Source of the DNA: Flagellimonas alvinocaridis
Lineage (GTDB): Bacteria; Bacteroidota; Bacteroidia; Flavobacteriales; Flavobacteriaceae
Direction of reading: 5' to 3'
Length of the DNA: 64,000 bases
Assembly: GCF_004916895.1 (NCBI RefSeq)
Contig: NZ_SNTZ01000004.1
Span: 62,001-126,000 of the forward strand
Made by a program: the position numbers and the translations under genes
Notes under the pieces: model-generated
What the model saw: only the letters and a program-made list of their open reading frames with translations
What the model was told of the DNA's origin: nothing
The model's database searches: none
Shown: positions 1 to 10,013 of the stretch, piece after piece
Layout of the letters: each line of letters opens with the position of its first letter
Numbering within the stretch: position 1 is the stretch's first letter

Positions 1-347
1 TGGAAAAAGTTACCAAACAGGCAAGAGCCATGGTCACCATCTATGGTTTGAACGATGAACTGGGAAATATTACCTATTATGATTCCTCGGGCCAAAATGA
101 GTATGGATTCACTAAACCATATAGTGAAGAAACTGCCCAGAAAATTGATTTGGAAATATCCAAGATAATCGAAGCGCAATACCAAAGGGCCATTAAATTA
201 TTGGAAGACAATAAGGACAAACTTTCCGAACTTGCTGAAAGGCTCTTGGAAAAAGAAGTTATCTTTAAAGACGATTTGGAAAAAATATTTGGAAGAAGGC
301 CTTTTGAAAAAGAAGAAGAGGAATTGGAACCCGAACCTGCCAAATAA
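1..347 (+). CDS. ftsH: ATP-dependent zinc metalloprotease FtsH, C-terminal end (5' truncated by window)
   Basis: The reading frame is open from base 3, upstream of the first in-frame ATG at 30, so this is the tail of a longer gene. The visible ~115 residues match the end of the FtsH M41 peptidase domain: a helical stretch ending in a segment like LLEKEVIFKDDLEKIFGRRP, then an acidic tail (EEEELEPEPAK). FtsH is a membrane-anchored AAA+ protease that degrades misfolded membrane proteins and some regulators. The AAA and HEXXH parts lie outside the window. It is followed after 39 bases by a LUD-domain gene and the phospholipid genes, an order I recall from other flavobacteria. Confidence 0.93.
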   Translation, partial: EKVTKQARAMVTIYGLNDELGNITYYDSSGQNEYGFTKPYSEETAQKIDLEISKIIEAQYQRAIKLLEDNKDKLSELAERLLEKEVIFKDDLEKIFGRRPFEKEEEELEPEPAK

Positions 348-386
348 AGCCAAAAACAGGTAAAAAGAATGTACTTGACACAATAA

Positions 387-995
387 ATGGGAGTTTTTAG
401 CAAACTTTTTGGAGGAGGCAAAAAGGTTTCCAAGGAAACTGCGGAAACCCGTGGCGACCACATGCCCGACCTAAAAATTCCCGTAGATGAAAAGTTTACC
501 ATCTATTTTAAGAAAAATGGCGGTAAGTTCATTTATTGTGAAGACTTTGCCGAAGTCTCGGAAGCCCTAAAGAGCATTATCTCTGAAAATAATTGGCAGA
601 ACCACCTGTTCTATACATTGGACCCGCGTTTAGAAACCCGTTTCGCTTCAGAAAATGTGTCTTTCACGGATAATCGCCAAGAGAGTGAGATTTTTTTCAC
701 TACCTGCGAACATCTTGTGGCACATAATGGGTCCATTTTAGTATGTTCCAATCAAATCAAGGAAAAAAAGTTGGATGAGCTACCATCCAACCTCATCGTC
801 TTTGCCACCACCAGTCAGTTGGTGGACTCCATCAGCGAAGCACTAAAAGTCATTAAGGAAAAATATCGCAAAAACATACCCAATAACATTACCACTCTAA
901 AACACTTTCAGCCTACACCAGAGAATAAGGACGATTTTCTGTCATACGGAAGTGCCTCAAAAAATGTCTATCTTTTACTCCTAGAAGACTACTGA
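387..995 (+). CDS. LUD domain-containing protein (LutB/LutC-like)
   Basis: This 202-residue protein resembles the LUD (lactate utilization, DUF162) superfamily, with the C-terminal half (about residues 90-200) carrying the alpha/beta pattern of that fold, for example EHLVAHNGSILVCSNQ and LIVFATTSQLVDSI. No LutB-type iron-sulfur cysteine motifs are present, so it is not a complete lactate oxidase subunit. It lies between ftsH and cdsA in a tight plus-strand run (4 bases before cdsA). The genomic position is typical of Flavobacteriaceae, but the biochemical role is unknown. Substrate binding of a nucleotide or acyl group would be a guess. Confidence 0.8.
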   Translation: MGVFSKLFGGGKKVSKETAETRGDHMPDLKIPVDEKFTIYFKKNGGKFIYCEDFAEVSEALKSIISENNWQNHLFYTLDPRLETRFASENVSFTDNRQESEIFFTTCEHLVAHNGSILVCSNQIKEKKLDELPSNLIVFATTSQLVDSISEALKVIKEKYRKNIPNNITTLKHFQPTPENKDDFLSYGSASKNVYLLLLEDY

Positions 996-999
996 TTAC

Positions 1000-1803
1000 A
1001 TGAAAGAAATTCTAAGGCGTTCCATAACGGGAATCATCTATGTGGTGCTTCTGTTGGGGGCAGTATTTTTAAGTTCAGATGCTTTCGACTTTCTCTTTAT
1101 GGCCTTTGGCTTGGGCTGCCTGTACGAATTTAAGCGTATTGTAAGACTCAAAGGATACTATATTTATACCGCTTATCTGGCCCTGTGGTGGGCTTACATC
1201 TATTTGATACAGGACAATAATCTCATTACCCTTTTGATGTTTCTTACCATTACGGTTGATATCGCTTTGCTCTTCTTTCTTTTTTCTGGAAAGGAGAGAA
1301 AATTCACTGAACTTCAAAAGTTTATCATTGCCGTACTCTATATTGGTGGAGGATGCATTTTCCTGACCATGATCCCTTATAAAAATGATGATTTTGCCCA
1401 ATTTCTCATTATGGGCATCTTTATCTTGATTTGGGTAAACGATACTTTTGCTTATTTGGTGGGACGCGCCTTGGGCCGCACAAAATTATTTCCTTCAGTT
1501 TCTCCTAAAAAAACCATTGAAGGTTCTATTGGAGGTCTTATTTTTGCACTAGTGGCGGCTTACATTTTGTCGTTCTACGAAACTAAACTAACTATTGTGC
1601 AATGGATGGTCCTAGCCACAGTAATTGTGGTGGCAGGAAGTATAGGCGACCTTTTGGAGTCTAAGTTTAAGCGTGTGGCCGGCGTAAAGGACAGCGGAGC
1701 CATTCTACCAGGACACGGAGGTATTTGGGATCGTTTGGACAGCCTTGTATTTGCAGCCCCTTTTGCATATTTGATACTTAACATTTTTTCCTATGTTTCA
1801 TAA
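1000..1803 (+). CDS. cdsA: Phosphatidate cytidylyltransferase (CDP-diglyceride synthase)
   Basis: CdsA makes CDP-diacylglycerol from phosphatidic acid and CTP at the inner membrane, the branch point of phospholipid synthesis. The 267-residue protein is strongly hydrophobic, with about seven to eight predicted membrane segments. It has the family signature near the C terminus (KDSGAILPGHGGIWDR) and the upstream SPKKTIEGSIGG motif. The stop codon overlaps the start of the downstream psd gene by 11 bases, so the two are probably translationally coupled. Length and motifs are normal for the family. Confidence 0.96.
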   Translation: MKEILRRSITGIIYVVLLLGAVFLSSDAFDFLFMAFGLGCLYEFKRIVRLKGYYIYTAYLALWWAYIYLIQDNNLITLLMFLTITVDIALLFFLFSGKERKFTELQKFIIAVLYIGGGCIFLTMIPYKNDDFAQFLIMGIFILIWVNDTFAYLVGRALGRTKLFPSVSPKKTIEGSIGGLIFALVAAYILSFYETKLTIVQWMVLATVIVVAGSIGDLLESKFKRVAGVKDSGAILPGHGGIWDRLDSLVFAAPFAYLILNIFSYVS

Positions 1804-2458
1804 AGAGGGTCAAAAAATTATTATTATCACTTTTTTTATTGTGGTTGCCGCAATCTTGGCCGCTCAATTTTATATTGATGTGGAATGGGTTCGTTACATC
1901 GTACAGATAGCAGCCTTGGTTATCCTTGTGGCCATTTTACAGTTTTTTAGAAACCCCAAGCGCTTGGTTACACCTACTTTTGATGACATTCTTGCCCCTG
2001 TTGATGGCAAAGTGGTTGTTATTGAAGAAGTTGATGAACCCGAATACTTTAAAGAAAGAAAAAGACAGGTATCCATTTTTATGTCCCCGGTAAATGTTCA
2101 CGTAACGCGCTACCCCGCCAGCGGAACCATAACCTATTCCAAATACCATCCCGGCAAATATTTGGTGGCTTGGCATCCCAAGTCAAGTACTGAAAATGAA
2201 CGTACCACAGTGGTTCTTCACACCCCAAAGTTTGGTGAGATAGGCTATCGTCAAATTGCTGGCGCTTTGGCCAGACGTATTGTAAATTATGCCGAAGAAG
2301 GCGAACAAGTAACCCAAGGACAGGATGCCGGTTTCATTAAATTTGGTTCCCGCGTAGATTTACTTTTACCTTTGGATTGCAATATTACCGTTAAGCTTGG
2401 GCAGAAAGTTACGGGGGCAAAGACCTGTATCGCTTCAATACGGAAACAAGATGAGTGA
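1793..2458 (+). CDS. psd: Phosphatidylserine decarboxylase family protein
   Basis: This enzyme turns phosphatidylserine into phosphatidylethanolamine, the main membrane lipid. The 221-residue form is the short class with two N-terminal membrane segments (about residues 8-50) and a single decarboxylase domain containing PVDGKV and SIFMSPVNVHVTRYP. The autocatalytic cleavage site that makes the pyruvoyl group is expected at the Ser of FGSRVD near residue 185. The gene overlaps cdsA upstream and the acyl-CoA-binding gene downstream (8 bases), which fits one phospholipid operon. Confidence 0.93.
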   Translation: MFHKEGQKIIIITFFIVVAAILAAQFYIDVEWVRYIVQIAALVILVAILQFFRNPKRLVTPTFDDILAPVDGKVVVIEEVDEPEYFKERKRQVSIFMSPVNVHVTRYPASGTITYSKYHPGKYLVAWHPKSSTENERTTVVLHTPKFGEIGYRQIAGALARRIVNYAEEGEQVTQGQDAGFIKFGSRVDLLLPLDCNITVKLGQKVTGAKTCIASIRKQDE

Positions 2459-2714
2459 TAAGGAGCTACATACCCGCTTTGAAGAAGCAGTTGCCTATGT
2501 AAACGGGTATACCGAGCCCCTTCCCGCCGACTTGTTGTTAAAACTCTACGCATATTTCAAGGTAGCCAACAAGAACTTTGACAATCCTGGAAGCAGGACC
2601 CCGCTAATCAATGCATTTAAGGCAAATGCCCTTTTTCAGGCCCAAAACATGACAGTTAAAGAAGCTAAGGAAAAATATATCGCCTTGGTTGAATCTGAGG
2701 TTAAAAAACTTTAG
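2451..2714 (+). CDS. Acyl-CoA-binding protein (ACBP family)
   Basis: An 87-residue cytosolic protein of the ACBP family, which binds medium- and long-chain acyl-CoA esters. It shows the typical four-helix pattern and the conserved segments LLKLYAYFKVAN and a C-terminal KEAKEKYIALVE. I chose the ATG at 2451, which overlaps the psd stop, rather than an in-frame start at 2397 inside psd, because the family begins near MSDKELHTRFEEAV. Its place at the end of the cdsA-psd operon links it to membrane lipid supply. Its stop overlaps the convergent downstream gene by 4 bases. Confidence 0.9.
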   Translation: MSDKELHTRFEEAVAYVNGYTEPLPADLLLKLYAYFKVANKNFDNPGSRTPLINAFKANALFQAQNMTVKEAKEKYIALVESEVKKL

Positions 2715-4009
2715 GATACCAACGGTTCCGTATAGCTCTTTTCAAAATAGGTGAAGTATACCGCACCACCAATGGTAATCAAAAAATATAGGGCTACCAA
2801 CAAACTGCCGATGGACATATAGGCATTGATTCCAAACCAATCTTGGCTCCAATATATAACGGACAAGCCTGCCACACTTCTGAACAGTTCAATCCAAATT
2901 GCATAATATTTGCGATCCATCAATGTAGTATAGCCATAAACCCCCATAAAAACAAAAGCTCCAAAAATCAAAAGGCCATCAAAACCAATAGCAGCATAAT
3001 TATAAAACATGAACAACAACAAGATGGTGGTTGCCACCATCTGAAAAACAGCATAGCCTTTTAATGCCAATGAAGCCTCTGGCCTATACTTTGTAAAATT
3101 GTAAACATCTTCTATGACCGTTACCGGATACTTTTCTTGAACATCTGAAGGGCGCCAACCCGTGGGCATAAACCAAATCCTAAGTTTGTCCCAATAGCTT
3201 TGGGTTCGCCACGCATCCTTAATCAATCGCCACAAATGTTGAAAGTTGATGATGACAGGGTTCCATGTATGGGCCGGTTTTAAAACACCATATTGGGGCG
3301 GCACCGTTTCCAATTCTTCTTGAAAAGTCCCAAACATACGATCCCAAACACAGAAAATCTGCCCGAGGTTCTTATCCAGATACTCTTTGTTGATGGCATG
3401 GTGTACCCTGTGTTGCGATGGGGTCACAATAATATATTCCAGCCAACCCATTTTACCGATGTGCTGGGTGTGATACCAGAATTGGGCAAACAGGTGTATG
3501 GGTGCCAAAACGGCAATAACTTCGTTTGGAACGCCCAATAGCGCGGCAGGAATCAATAAGAGGGCGTAATACCCCAACAGATTGGATATGGGCTGACGCA
3601 AGGCACAGGCCAAATTAAACTCTTCGCTACTATGGTGGATGACATGCTGGTTCCAAAAAAAGTTGATATGATGGCTTAGTCTATGGTTCCAATACCCGGC
3701 AAAATCAAGCGCTATAAAGGCCACTACCCAAACCAACCATGTGGCCCTGATTTCGGTAAGGGCCAGGTGTTCCAACAAAAATGGATAACTAATGATGATA
3801 ATCCCAAGCCCTAAAGAATCCTTTACAATATTGGTAAGCCCTGAGCTAAGACTGCTCACGGTATCCATTACGTTGTGCATCTGCTTCTTTACAAAATGCC
3901 CATAGAGCACTTCAAAAAGTACGAGACCCACAAAAAACGGGATGGCATACAACAAAGCCGCAGCATACGATTCCATGGTATTAAATATATGAAAAAGTAA
4001 AATACTCAT
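2711..4009 (-). CDS. Sterol desaturase / fatty acid hydroxylase family membrane protein
   Basis: An integral membrane di-iron hydroxylase of the FA_hydroxylase superfamily. The His boxes are visible: HRLSHH, then HVIHHS, and later QHRVHH. There are four or so membrane helices before and between them and a hydrophobic C-terminal half (about residues 310-425) with four more segments, longer than the minimal family. Substrates of bacterial relatives include fatty acids, sterols and ether lipids (the alkylglycerol-monooxygenase type is similar in size); the substrate here cannot be told. The ORF can begin with TTG at 4015, but ATG at 4009 or at 3976 (MESYAAALLY) is more likely. Confidence 0.85.
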   Translation of the reverse strand: MSILLFHIFNTMESYAAALLYAIPFFVGLVLFEVLYGHFVKKQMHNVMDTVSSLSSGLTNIVKDSLGLGIIIISYPFLLEHLALTEIRATWLVWVVAFIALDFAGYWNHRLSHHINFFWNQHVIHHSSEEFNLACALRQPISNLLGYYALLLIPAALLGVPNEVIAVLAPIHLFAQFWYHTQHIGKMGWLEYIIVTPSQHRVHHAINKEYLDKNLGQIFCVWDRMFGTFQEELETVPPQYGVLKPAHTWNPVIINFQHLWRLIKDAWRTQSYWDKLRIWFMPTGWRPSDVQEKYPVTVIEDVYNFTKYRPEASLALKGYAVFQMVATTILLLFMFYNYAAIGFDGLLIFGAFVFMGVYGYTTLMDRKYYAIWIELFRSVAGLSVIYWSQDWFGINAYMSIGSLLVALYFLITIGGAVYFTYFEKSYTEPLVS

Positions 4010-4060
4010 CCCCAACTGATTGACAAATTGGGATGGAAACCGTAAAAGTCCCTACTAAAT

Positions 4061-6691
4061 CTAGGAATTTCCTAAACTATCCAAGCTTTTCTCCAAGGTC
4101 TCGATCTTGGCCTCGGCATCTGCAGCTTTTTTGCGTTCCATGGCCACCACCTGTTCAGGAGCATTGTTCACAAAGCGTTCGTTCCCCAATTTCTTTTGTA
4201 CCGATTGTAGAAATCCTCGGGTATATTTCAGCTCCTCATTGATTTTTTTGATTTCCTCCTCCACATCAATGGCTCCGCCAATCGGGATAAAATACTCATT
4301 GCTCTTTACCCGAAAACTCAAGGCGCCATCCAAACTATCCGCTATTGTTGTGATTTCTGAAACATTAGCCAATTTGGATATGATTGAATCCATCTTCCCC
4401 CCTATTCCTTCACTATTTAGTACAGAAAGCTCCAAGGCTTCTTTTTGCGGAATGTTTTTCTCCTTTCGGATGGTACGTATACCTGAAATGACCTCTGCCG
4501 CAAAATCAAAATCAGCAATCAACTTTGTATCCACTTTTTGGGTTTTGGGCCAGTTGGATATCATTAATGCTTGTTCCGGGGTACGCTCCGCGGTATGCTG
4601 CCACACTTCTTCGGTTAAAAATGGCATGAACGGATGCAACAACTTCAAGTTTTCTTCAAACAGATGGATAACCGCATCATACGTGGTTTGATCAATGGGT
4701 TGTTGGTAAGCCGGCTTAACAATTTCGAGCAACCAAGAACAGAAATCGTCCCAAACCAGTTTATAAGTGGACATCAAGGCATCTGAAATACGGTATTTGG
4801 AGAAGTGGTCTTCAATCTCCACCAAAGTCTGATCAAATTTAGCGGTGTACCACTCCACACCAATTTTTGCAGCTTCGGGTTGGGGCAAGTCGGCTGTTTC
4901 CCATCCTTTTACGAGCCTGAAAGCGTTCCAAATTTTATTGGCAAAGTTGGCTCCTTGCTGGCAAAGCGCCTCATCAAACAACAGATCGTTACCAGCGGCT
5001 GAACTCAACAGAAGTCCTACACGAACCCCATCTGCACCAAAGTCTTTCATTAATTTAAGTGCATCCGGAGAGTTACCCAATTGTTTGGACATCTTTCTGC
5101 GTTGCTTATCCCGAACCAAGCCCGTAAAATAAACATTCTCAAAAGGTCGTTCACCTCGATATTCGTAACCAGACATGATCATACGGGCCACCCAAAAGAA
5201 TATGATATCTGGTCCAGTGACCAAGTCGCTGGTAGGATAATAGTAGTTTACTTCTTTATTGTCTGGCTCCAAAATGCCACCAAAAACACTGATGGGCCAT
5301 AACCAAGAAGAAAACCAGGTATCCAAAACATCGGCATCTTGGCGCAGATCGGATTTCTGGATTTTTGGATTCTTGGCTTGGGCAAGCGACAATGCATCTT
5401 CCTGTGTTTCGGCAACCACAAAATCATCCTGTCCATCGCCAAAATAATAGGCAGGAATCTGTTGTCCCCACCATAATTGGCGTGAAATATTCCAATCGCG
5501 GATATTTTCCATCCAATGGCGATAGGTATTTTCAAACTTTTGGGGATACAGTTTCACATCGCCTGTCTTCATTACTCCATCAAGAGCCGGTTTTGCCAAT
5601 TTCTCCATTTTCAGGAACCACTGATCGGAAAGTCGAGGTTCTATCACGGCCTTGGTCCGTTCCGAAGTCCCTACTTTGTTCGTGTGCTGCTCGGTTTTTA
5701 CCAAATAGCCCTTTTCTTCCAACTCTTTGGAAATTTCCTTTCTTACCACAAAACGGTCTTTGCCCTCGTAATGCATTCCAAAGGAATTCAAGGTAGCGTC
5801 CTCATTGAAGATATCAACGACTTCCAGATTGTGCTTATCCCCTAGGTTTTTATCGTTTTCATCATGGGCCGGGGTCACCTTTAGGCACCCAGTACCAAAC
5901 TCCACATCCACATATTCATCTTCAATAATTGGGATAACCCTATCACAGATGGGAACAATGGCTTTTTTACCCTTCAAATGACGGTATCGTTCATCATTGG
6001 GGTTGATACAGATGGCCGTATCTCCCAAAATGGTTTCGGGGCGCGTAGTGGCAATGGTCACTTTTTCATCAGAACCTTCAATGGCATAAGAAAGGTAGTA
6101 CAATGTTCCCTGTCTTTCTTCATAAATGACTTCCTCATCGGACAAGGTGGTCTTGGCCTCGGGGTCCCAATTCACCATACGATATCCTCTGTAAATGAGA
6201 CCTTTATTATAAAGATCCACAAAAACCTTGATTACTGAGGCTGACATATCGTCATCCATGGTGAACTTGGTGCGATTCCAATCACAGGAACAACCCAATT
6301 TCTTTAATTGCTGAAGTATGACCCCTCCGTATTCATTGGTCCAATCCCAAGCGTGTTTTAGGAATTCCTCTCTGCTAAGGTCAGCTTTATGAATCCCTTC
6401 CTCTTTCAATTTTGCCACGACTTTGGCCTCTGTGGCAATGGAAGCATGGTCCATTCCTGGAACCCAACAGGCATTTTTACCCAAAAGTCTTGCCCTACGG
6501 ATCAGTACATCCTGCAGGGTATTATTGAGCATGTGTCCCATATGCAGTATTCCGGTTACGTTGGGCGGTGGAATTACAATGGTATAGGGCTCTCTTTCAT
6601 CTGGTTTTGAACTGAAGAAATCGTGTTTCATCCAGTAGTCATACCAGTTCTGTTCAACCCTATTGGGCTCATATTTTGATGGAATCTCCAT
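4061..6691 (-). CDS. valS: Valine--tRNA ligase
   Basis: ValS charges tRNA-Val and edits mischarged threonine. The 876-residue protein has the class I signature HMGH (in GILHMGHML, about residue 50), the CP1 editing domain with [10 protein letters not shown] and the second signature KMSKQ near residue 530. It ends with the anticodon-binding domain and the ValS-specific C-terminal coiled coil (about residues 805-870). Start ATG at 6691 gives [10 protein letters not shown], the usual N terminus. Length is normal. It is transcribed away from the DUF1573 gene; the gap of 200 bases between them should hold both promoters. Confidence 0.98.
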   Translation of the reverse strand: MEIPSKYEPNRVEQNWYDYWMKHDFFSSKPDEREPYTIVIPPPNVTGILHMGHMLNNTLQDVLIRRARLLGKNACWVPGMDHASIATEAKVVAKLKEEGIHKADLSREEFLKHAWDWTNEYGGVILQQLKKLGCSCDWNRTKFTMDDDMSASVIKVFVDLYNKGLIYRGYRMVNWDPEAKTTLSDEEVIYEERQGTLYYLSYAIEGSDEKVTIATTRPETILGDTAICINPNDERYRHLKGKKAIVPICDRVIPIIEDEYVDVEFGTGCLKVTPAHDENDKNLGDKHNLEVVDIFNEDATLNSFGMHYEGKDRFVVRKEISKELEEKGYLVKTEQHTNKVGTSERTKAVIEPRLSDQWFLKMEKLAKPALDGVMKTGDVKLYPQKFENTYRHWMENIRDWNISRQLWWGQQIPAYYFGDGQDDFVVAETQEDALSLAQAKNPKIQKSDLRQDADVLDTWFSSWLWPISVFGGILEPDNKEVNYYYPTSDLVTGPDIIFFWVARMIMSGYEYRGERPFENVYFTGLVRDKQRRKMSKQLGNSPDALKLMKDFGADGVRVGLLLSSAAGNDLLFDEALCQQGANFANKIWNAFRLVKGWETADLPQPEAAKIGVEWYTAKFDQTLVEIEDHFSKYRISDALMSTYKLVWDDFCSWLLEIVKPAYQQPIDQTTYDAVIHLFEENLKLLHPFMPFLTEEVWQHTAERTPEQALMISNWPKTQKVDTKLIADFDFAAEVISGIRTIRKEKNIPQKEALELSVLNSEGIGGKMDSIISKLANVSEITTIADSLDGALSFRVKSNEYFIPIGGAIDVEEEIKKINEELKYTRGFLQSVQKKLGNERFVNNAPEQVVAMERKKAADAEAKIETLEKSLDSLGNS

Positions 6692-6891
6692 TTTTCGGTA
6701 CAGTTTTTGTAATTAAGGCTATGGATTGGTTAAAATCAAGGAAAGCATCATGTTAATTTTATGCTATTCTCCGAATGAAGACCAATCTTGAAATACGAAA
6801 CAAAAATAAGTAACGTTATTACATAACAAAAGAATTTTGGATGCAGCTGATGAATCAGCTACATTTGAAATCTACCCAAAACCAAAAAAAA

Positions 6892-7278
6892 ATGAAAAAA
6901 ACTGTACTTCTGTTGTTTGTTGGTCTTCTTTCCCTAGGAATTTACGCCCAAGAAGGAACAGCAAAAATCGAATTTAAAAGTGAGACCATTGATTATGGTG
7001 AAATTGCCAAAGGAAGCGATGGAGTACGCGTGTTCGAATTTACCAACACAGGCTCTGCCCCTTTGGTAATCAGCAATGTAAGGTCTAGCTGTGGGTGTAC
7101 TATTCCCAAAAAGCCAGAAGATCCCATATTGCCAGGTAAAACTGGTCAAATTCAAGTTAAATATGACACCAACAGGGTTGGCCCGATAAGAAAGGCGATT
7201 ACGGTAACGTCCAATGCTGACACTCCTACCAAAATCCTGAAAATAAAAGGTAATGTTAAGGCTGAAGGAGCCAAATAG
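6892..7278 (+). CDS. DUF1573 domain-containing exported protein
   Basis: A 128-residue protein with a clear signal peptide (MKKTVLLLFVGLLSLGIYAQ) and one DUF1573 domain, an immunoglobulin-like (ASPM/MSP-related) beta-sandwich fold. Typical motifs are visible: YGEIAKGSDGVRVFEFTN, the cysteine pair SSCGCTIPKKP, and a C-terminal KAITVTSNADTP. An in-frame ATG at 6841 would add 17 residues before the signal peptide and was not chosen. The protein should be periplasmic or outer-membrane associated. DUF1573 proteins are abundant in Bacteroidota and have no firm biochemical role. It is followed by a clear terminator. Confidence 0.9.
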   Translation: MKKTVLLLFVGLLSLGIYAQEGTAKIEFKSETIDYGEIAKGSDGVRVFEFTNTGSAPLVISNVRSSCGCTIPKKPEDPILPGKTGQIQVKYDTNRVGPIRKAITVTSNADTPTKILKIKGNVKAEGAK

Positions 7279-7305
7279 AAAAAAGAAAATTATTTTTAGT
7301 GATAA

Positions 7306-7331
7306 GCCTCGGAAATCTCCGGGGCTTTTTT
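7306..7331 (+). terminator. Rho-independent terminator after the DUF1573 gene
   Basis: An 8-bp stem (GCCTCGGA / TCCGGGGC, one G-T pair) at 7306-7313 and 7318-7325 with a four-base loop (AATC), followed by six T residues at 7326-7331. It ends the plus-strand DUF1573 transcript and abuts the stop of the convergent protease gene. Confidence 0.9.
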
Positions 7332-8670
7332 AATCATCAAAAACGCTTTTTAGGACAAACGAGAACAGAAGGTCTCGGTTATATCGTTCAATAAGTACTC
7401 GAACACGCTTTCCCTCTTTTTCGTTTAACAACTTTAGAATTTCTTGGAGCTTGTACCGATGAATACTTTTCCCATTTACTGCCAGTATTACATCTCCTTC
7501 CCGAAGTCCAGCTTCTGCAGCCGGGCTGCCAGCACGTATCCCGGAAACTATAATCTCGGGCACTAGACTTAAACGGGTCTTGTTTTCCAACAATATTTGC
7601 ACATTACCAAAAGAGGAACTGTTCTCTCCCCTTACCACTCCATCTATACCTGCTATACTTTCTGCAATGTACCGTAATCCATTATGCTGAAGTTCTATAC
7701 CGGCAAGGTTGTATTGGAATGGTTCCCTGAACTTTCCATTTTTCTTTAGGGTAACCAAACCATTGGCATAATCAAAGACAAAATTGAACCGCTTTAGTAT
7801 TTCCCCTCCAACTGAGCCATTTCTATCGCCCAAATTCTCCATCAGCCCAAAAAATTCACGATATGGGAATGCTGCCTTTGCGTTTTTCAGTTCAAAATCA
7901 CCAATCTTGACACCATTGACCTTGGTACGCTTTCCAAAAATATCGCCACTAAGGCCTCTTCCCAGATAGTCTTCATAGTTTTTCTCAGGGATTTCCAAAC
8001 CTTTTTCGGGTTGATGAAAAAGCCAAAGTGCATCACTACTACCGGTATCCACGAGTAATTTTACAGGAATGTTCGCAGAATCCTTAATTAAAACCGTACC
8101 CTCCACATAAGCTTTTCGTTTAATAATGGACAATGGCAGGGTTTGGGATTTTTTACTTTCCTTATACTCGTATAGTTCTGGATTATGGAGTTTGATGTAT
8201 TTTGATGCATAATTTATTTCCACAACAAAGTCACGGAACAAATCATACCCCAAAATCCCATGGATGGGTATACCCACAGATGGGGAAAAATTAATATTCT
8301 TGTCCAGAACCACATACAAGTCCTGCGAAAAGTTCTTGACATCACCCAAACTAAAGGTATTTCCCATTGAACTTAATGCTTTCATGGGCTCACCATCCCC
8401 CAAGCCTCTTATAGTTACTTCGGAAACATTGTTAATGGAAATGGAATCTTGACCGGAAAGGTTAAAAAGAATGGGCTTACTTACCCCTGAATCCAAAACA
8501 AAGGTAAGGTCGGACCCATTTATTTCAATTGGGATAATAATAAGATTGTTTATCAGCTCAAACTTTACTTTTTGAAACTTCTGGTGTCTGGGCATTTTAA
8601 ACTTCTGCCCTGAAACCAAAAGGGGCCCCACAATAAAAAGAAGCGCAAAAAAGTATAGTTTTTTTTTCAA
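7330..8670 (-). CDS. Retropepsin-like aspartyl protease with PDZ domain, exported
   Basis: A 446-residue protein with an N-terminal signal peptide (ends near LLVSGQ). It contains two aspartyl-protease half-domains: FVLDSGVSKPILFN near residue 58 and LLVDTGSSDALWLF near residue 205, so both catalytic Asp-[ST]-Gly-type motifs are present (the first is DSG, the second DTG). A PDZ domain follows (about residues 370-430, with GSPAAEAGLREGDVILAVNG). Such single-chain aspartyl-PDZ proteins are common in Bacteroidota and are thought to act in the periplasm; substrates are unknown. It converges on the DUF1573 gene and shares its terminator region. Confidence 0.88.
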   Translation of the reverse strand: MKKKLYFFALLFIVGPLLVSGQKFKMPRHQKFQKVKFELINNLIIIPIEINGSDLTFVLDSGVSKPILFNLSGQDSISINNVSEVTIRGLGDGEPMKALSSMGNTFSLGDVKNFSQDLYVVLDKNINFSPSVGIPIHGILGYDLFRDFVVEINYASKYIKLHNPELYEYKESKKSQTLPLSIIKRKAYVEGTVLIKDSANIPVKLLVDTGSSDALWLFHQPEKGLEIPEKNYEDYLGRGLSGDIFGKRTKVNGVKIGDFELKNAKAAFPYREFFGLMENLGDRNGSVGGEILKRFNFVFDYANGLVTLKKNGKFREPFQYNLAGIELQHNGLRYIAESIAGIDGVVRGENSSSFGNVQILLENKTRLSLVPEIIVSGIRAGSPAAEAGLREGDVILAVNGKSIHRYKLQEILKLLNEKEGKRVRVLIERYNRDLLFSFVLKSVFDD

Positions 8671-8774
8671 TTTACTTACTCCTAAAGGGTTATCCTTATT
8701 AAATGTACAAAAATATCAGAAACGATATATTTAATTTAACATTCAAATAACTGCATAAATAATGGGCAAATCTG

Positions 8775-8805
8775 TTGCTTTCAACTGTGGGTTTTAGCAT
8801 TTTTG
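8775..8805 (+). promoter_or_regulatory. Bacteroidota-type promoter for the aminotransferase-murB pair
   Basis: TTG at 8775-8777 (-33 element) and CATTTTTG at 8798-8805, one mismatch from TAnnTTTG (-7 element), with a 20-base spacer. The ATG follows 17 bases later. Confidence 0.5.
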
Positions 8806-8822
8806 CCTAAAATAATTAGTAC

Positions 8823-10013
8823 ATGCCAAGCATCTCTGAAAAAGGAAAGCACATGCCTGCTTCACCTATCCGTAAACTGGTCCCTTATGCAGAAGCGGCC
8901 AAAAAAAGAGGAACACACGTTATTCACCTAAATATTGGACAACCGGACATCAAGACCCCAAAAGTGGCGTTGGATGCTGTTAGAAACCACAATATTGAGG
9001 TACTGGCGTACAGCATGACTGAAGGCTCTGAGACCTACCGAGAAAAAATTGCAGCCTATTATGCCAAAAAGGACATCCAAGTAACCGCCAAGGACATTAT
9101 TGTTACCACAGGGGGTTCCGAAGCCCTTTCATTTGCCATGGGCACCATTATGGATACGGATGACGAAATTATAATTCCCGAGCCGTTCTATGCCAATTAC
9201 AATGGCTTTGCAACAGCTATGGGTGTCAATGTAGTACCCATTGCATCCAGTATAGAAAGTAATTTTGCCCTTCCTCCCATTTCAGATTTTGAAAAACTGA
9301 TTTCAGAAAAGACCAAGGCAATTCTGATCTGTAACCCAGGGAATCCAACAGGCTACCTGTACAGTAAAGAAGAAATACAGCAACTGGCCGCATTGGTGAA
9401 AAAGCACAATCTGTTCCTAATTGCTGATGAGGTGTACCGTGAGTTTGCATATGAGGGCAGGCAACATTATTCCATATTACAAGAAGAGGGCTTGGAAAAC
9501 AATGCCATTGTGGTCGATTCTGTTTCTAAACGCTACAGCATGTGTGGCGCCAGAATAGGTTGTTTGGTTTCAAAGAACAATGAAGTTGTACAAACCGCTT
9601 TAAAATTTGCCCAAGCACGACTATCCCCTCCCACATTTGCACAGATTGCCAGTGAAGCGGCATTAGAAACGCCGCAATCCTATTTTGATGAGGTCATTGC
9701 CGAATATGCATCACGCCGGGATATCTTGATAGCTGAACTCCGAAAGCTTGAGGGAGTAAAGGTAGCAGTTCCCCAGGGTGCTTTTTATTGCGTGGTTGAA
9801 CTTCCCGTTGTGGATGCAGATGATTTTGCCCAATGGCTGCTGGAAAAATTTGAAATGGAGGGAGATACCGTTATGGTAGCCCCTGCAGCAGGGTTCTACG
9901 CCACCCCAGGTTTGGGAAAAAACCAAATCAGGATTGCTTATGTGCTGGAAAAAGACCAACTTGTAAAGGCAGTTCAAATTTTGGGCAAAGCCCTTAAGCA
10001 GTACAACAATTAG
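8823..10013 (+). CDS. Pyridoxal phosphate-dependent aminotransferase (class I/II, aspartate aminotransferase-like)
   Basis: A 396-residue fold-type I aminotransferase. Visible landmarks are HLNIGQPDIKTP near the N terminus, VTTGGSEAL (PLP phosphate loop), NPGNPTG, IADEVYREFAYEG and the Schiff-base lysine in VDSVSKRYSMCGARIG. The C-terminal small domain ends with IRIAYVLEKDQL. It probably uses an amino acid such as aspartate, alanine or an aromatic residue; specificity cannot be read. Its stop codon is directly followed by the GTG start of murB, so the two are co-transcribed and likely coupled. Confidence 0.93.
   Translation: MPSISEKGKHMPASPIRKLVPYAEAAKKRGTHVIHLNIGQPDIKTPKVALDAVRNHNIEVLAYSMTEGSETYREKIAAYYAKKDIQVTAKDIIVTTGGSEALSFAMGTIMDTDDEIIIPEPFYANYNGFATAMGVNVVPIASSIESNFALPPISDFEKLISEKTKAILICNPGNPTGYLYSKEEIQQLAALVKKHNLFLIADEVYREFAYEGRQHYSILQEEGLENNAIVVDSVSKRYSMCGARIGCLVSKNNEVVQTALKFAQARLSPPTFAQIASEAALETPQSYFDEVIAEYASRRDILIAELRKLEGVKVAVPQGAFYCVVELPVVDADDFAQWLLEKFEMEGDTVMVAPAAGFYATPGLGKNQIRIAYVLEKDQLVKAVQILGKALKQYNN

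Noticed and set aside
2397..2450. Upstream extension of the acyl-CoA-binding gene
   Set aside because: It lies within psd and adds residues not found in the family; ATG at 2451 fits.
4107..5845. Several plus-strand open frames opposite valS (for example 4107-4691, 5365-5796)
   Set aside because: They are antisense shadows of a clear valS gene with no family likeness, promoter or start signal.
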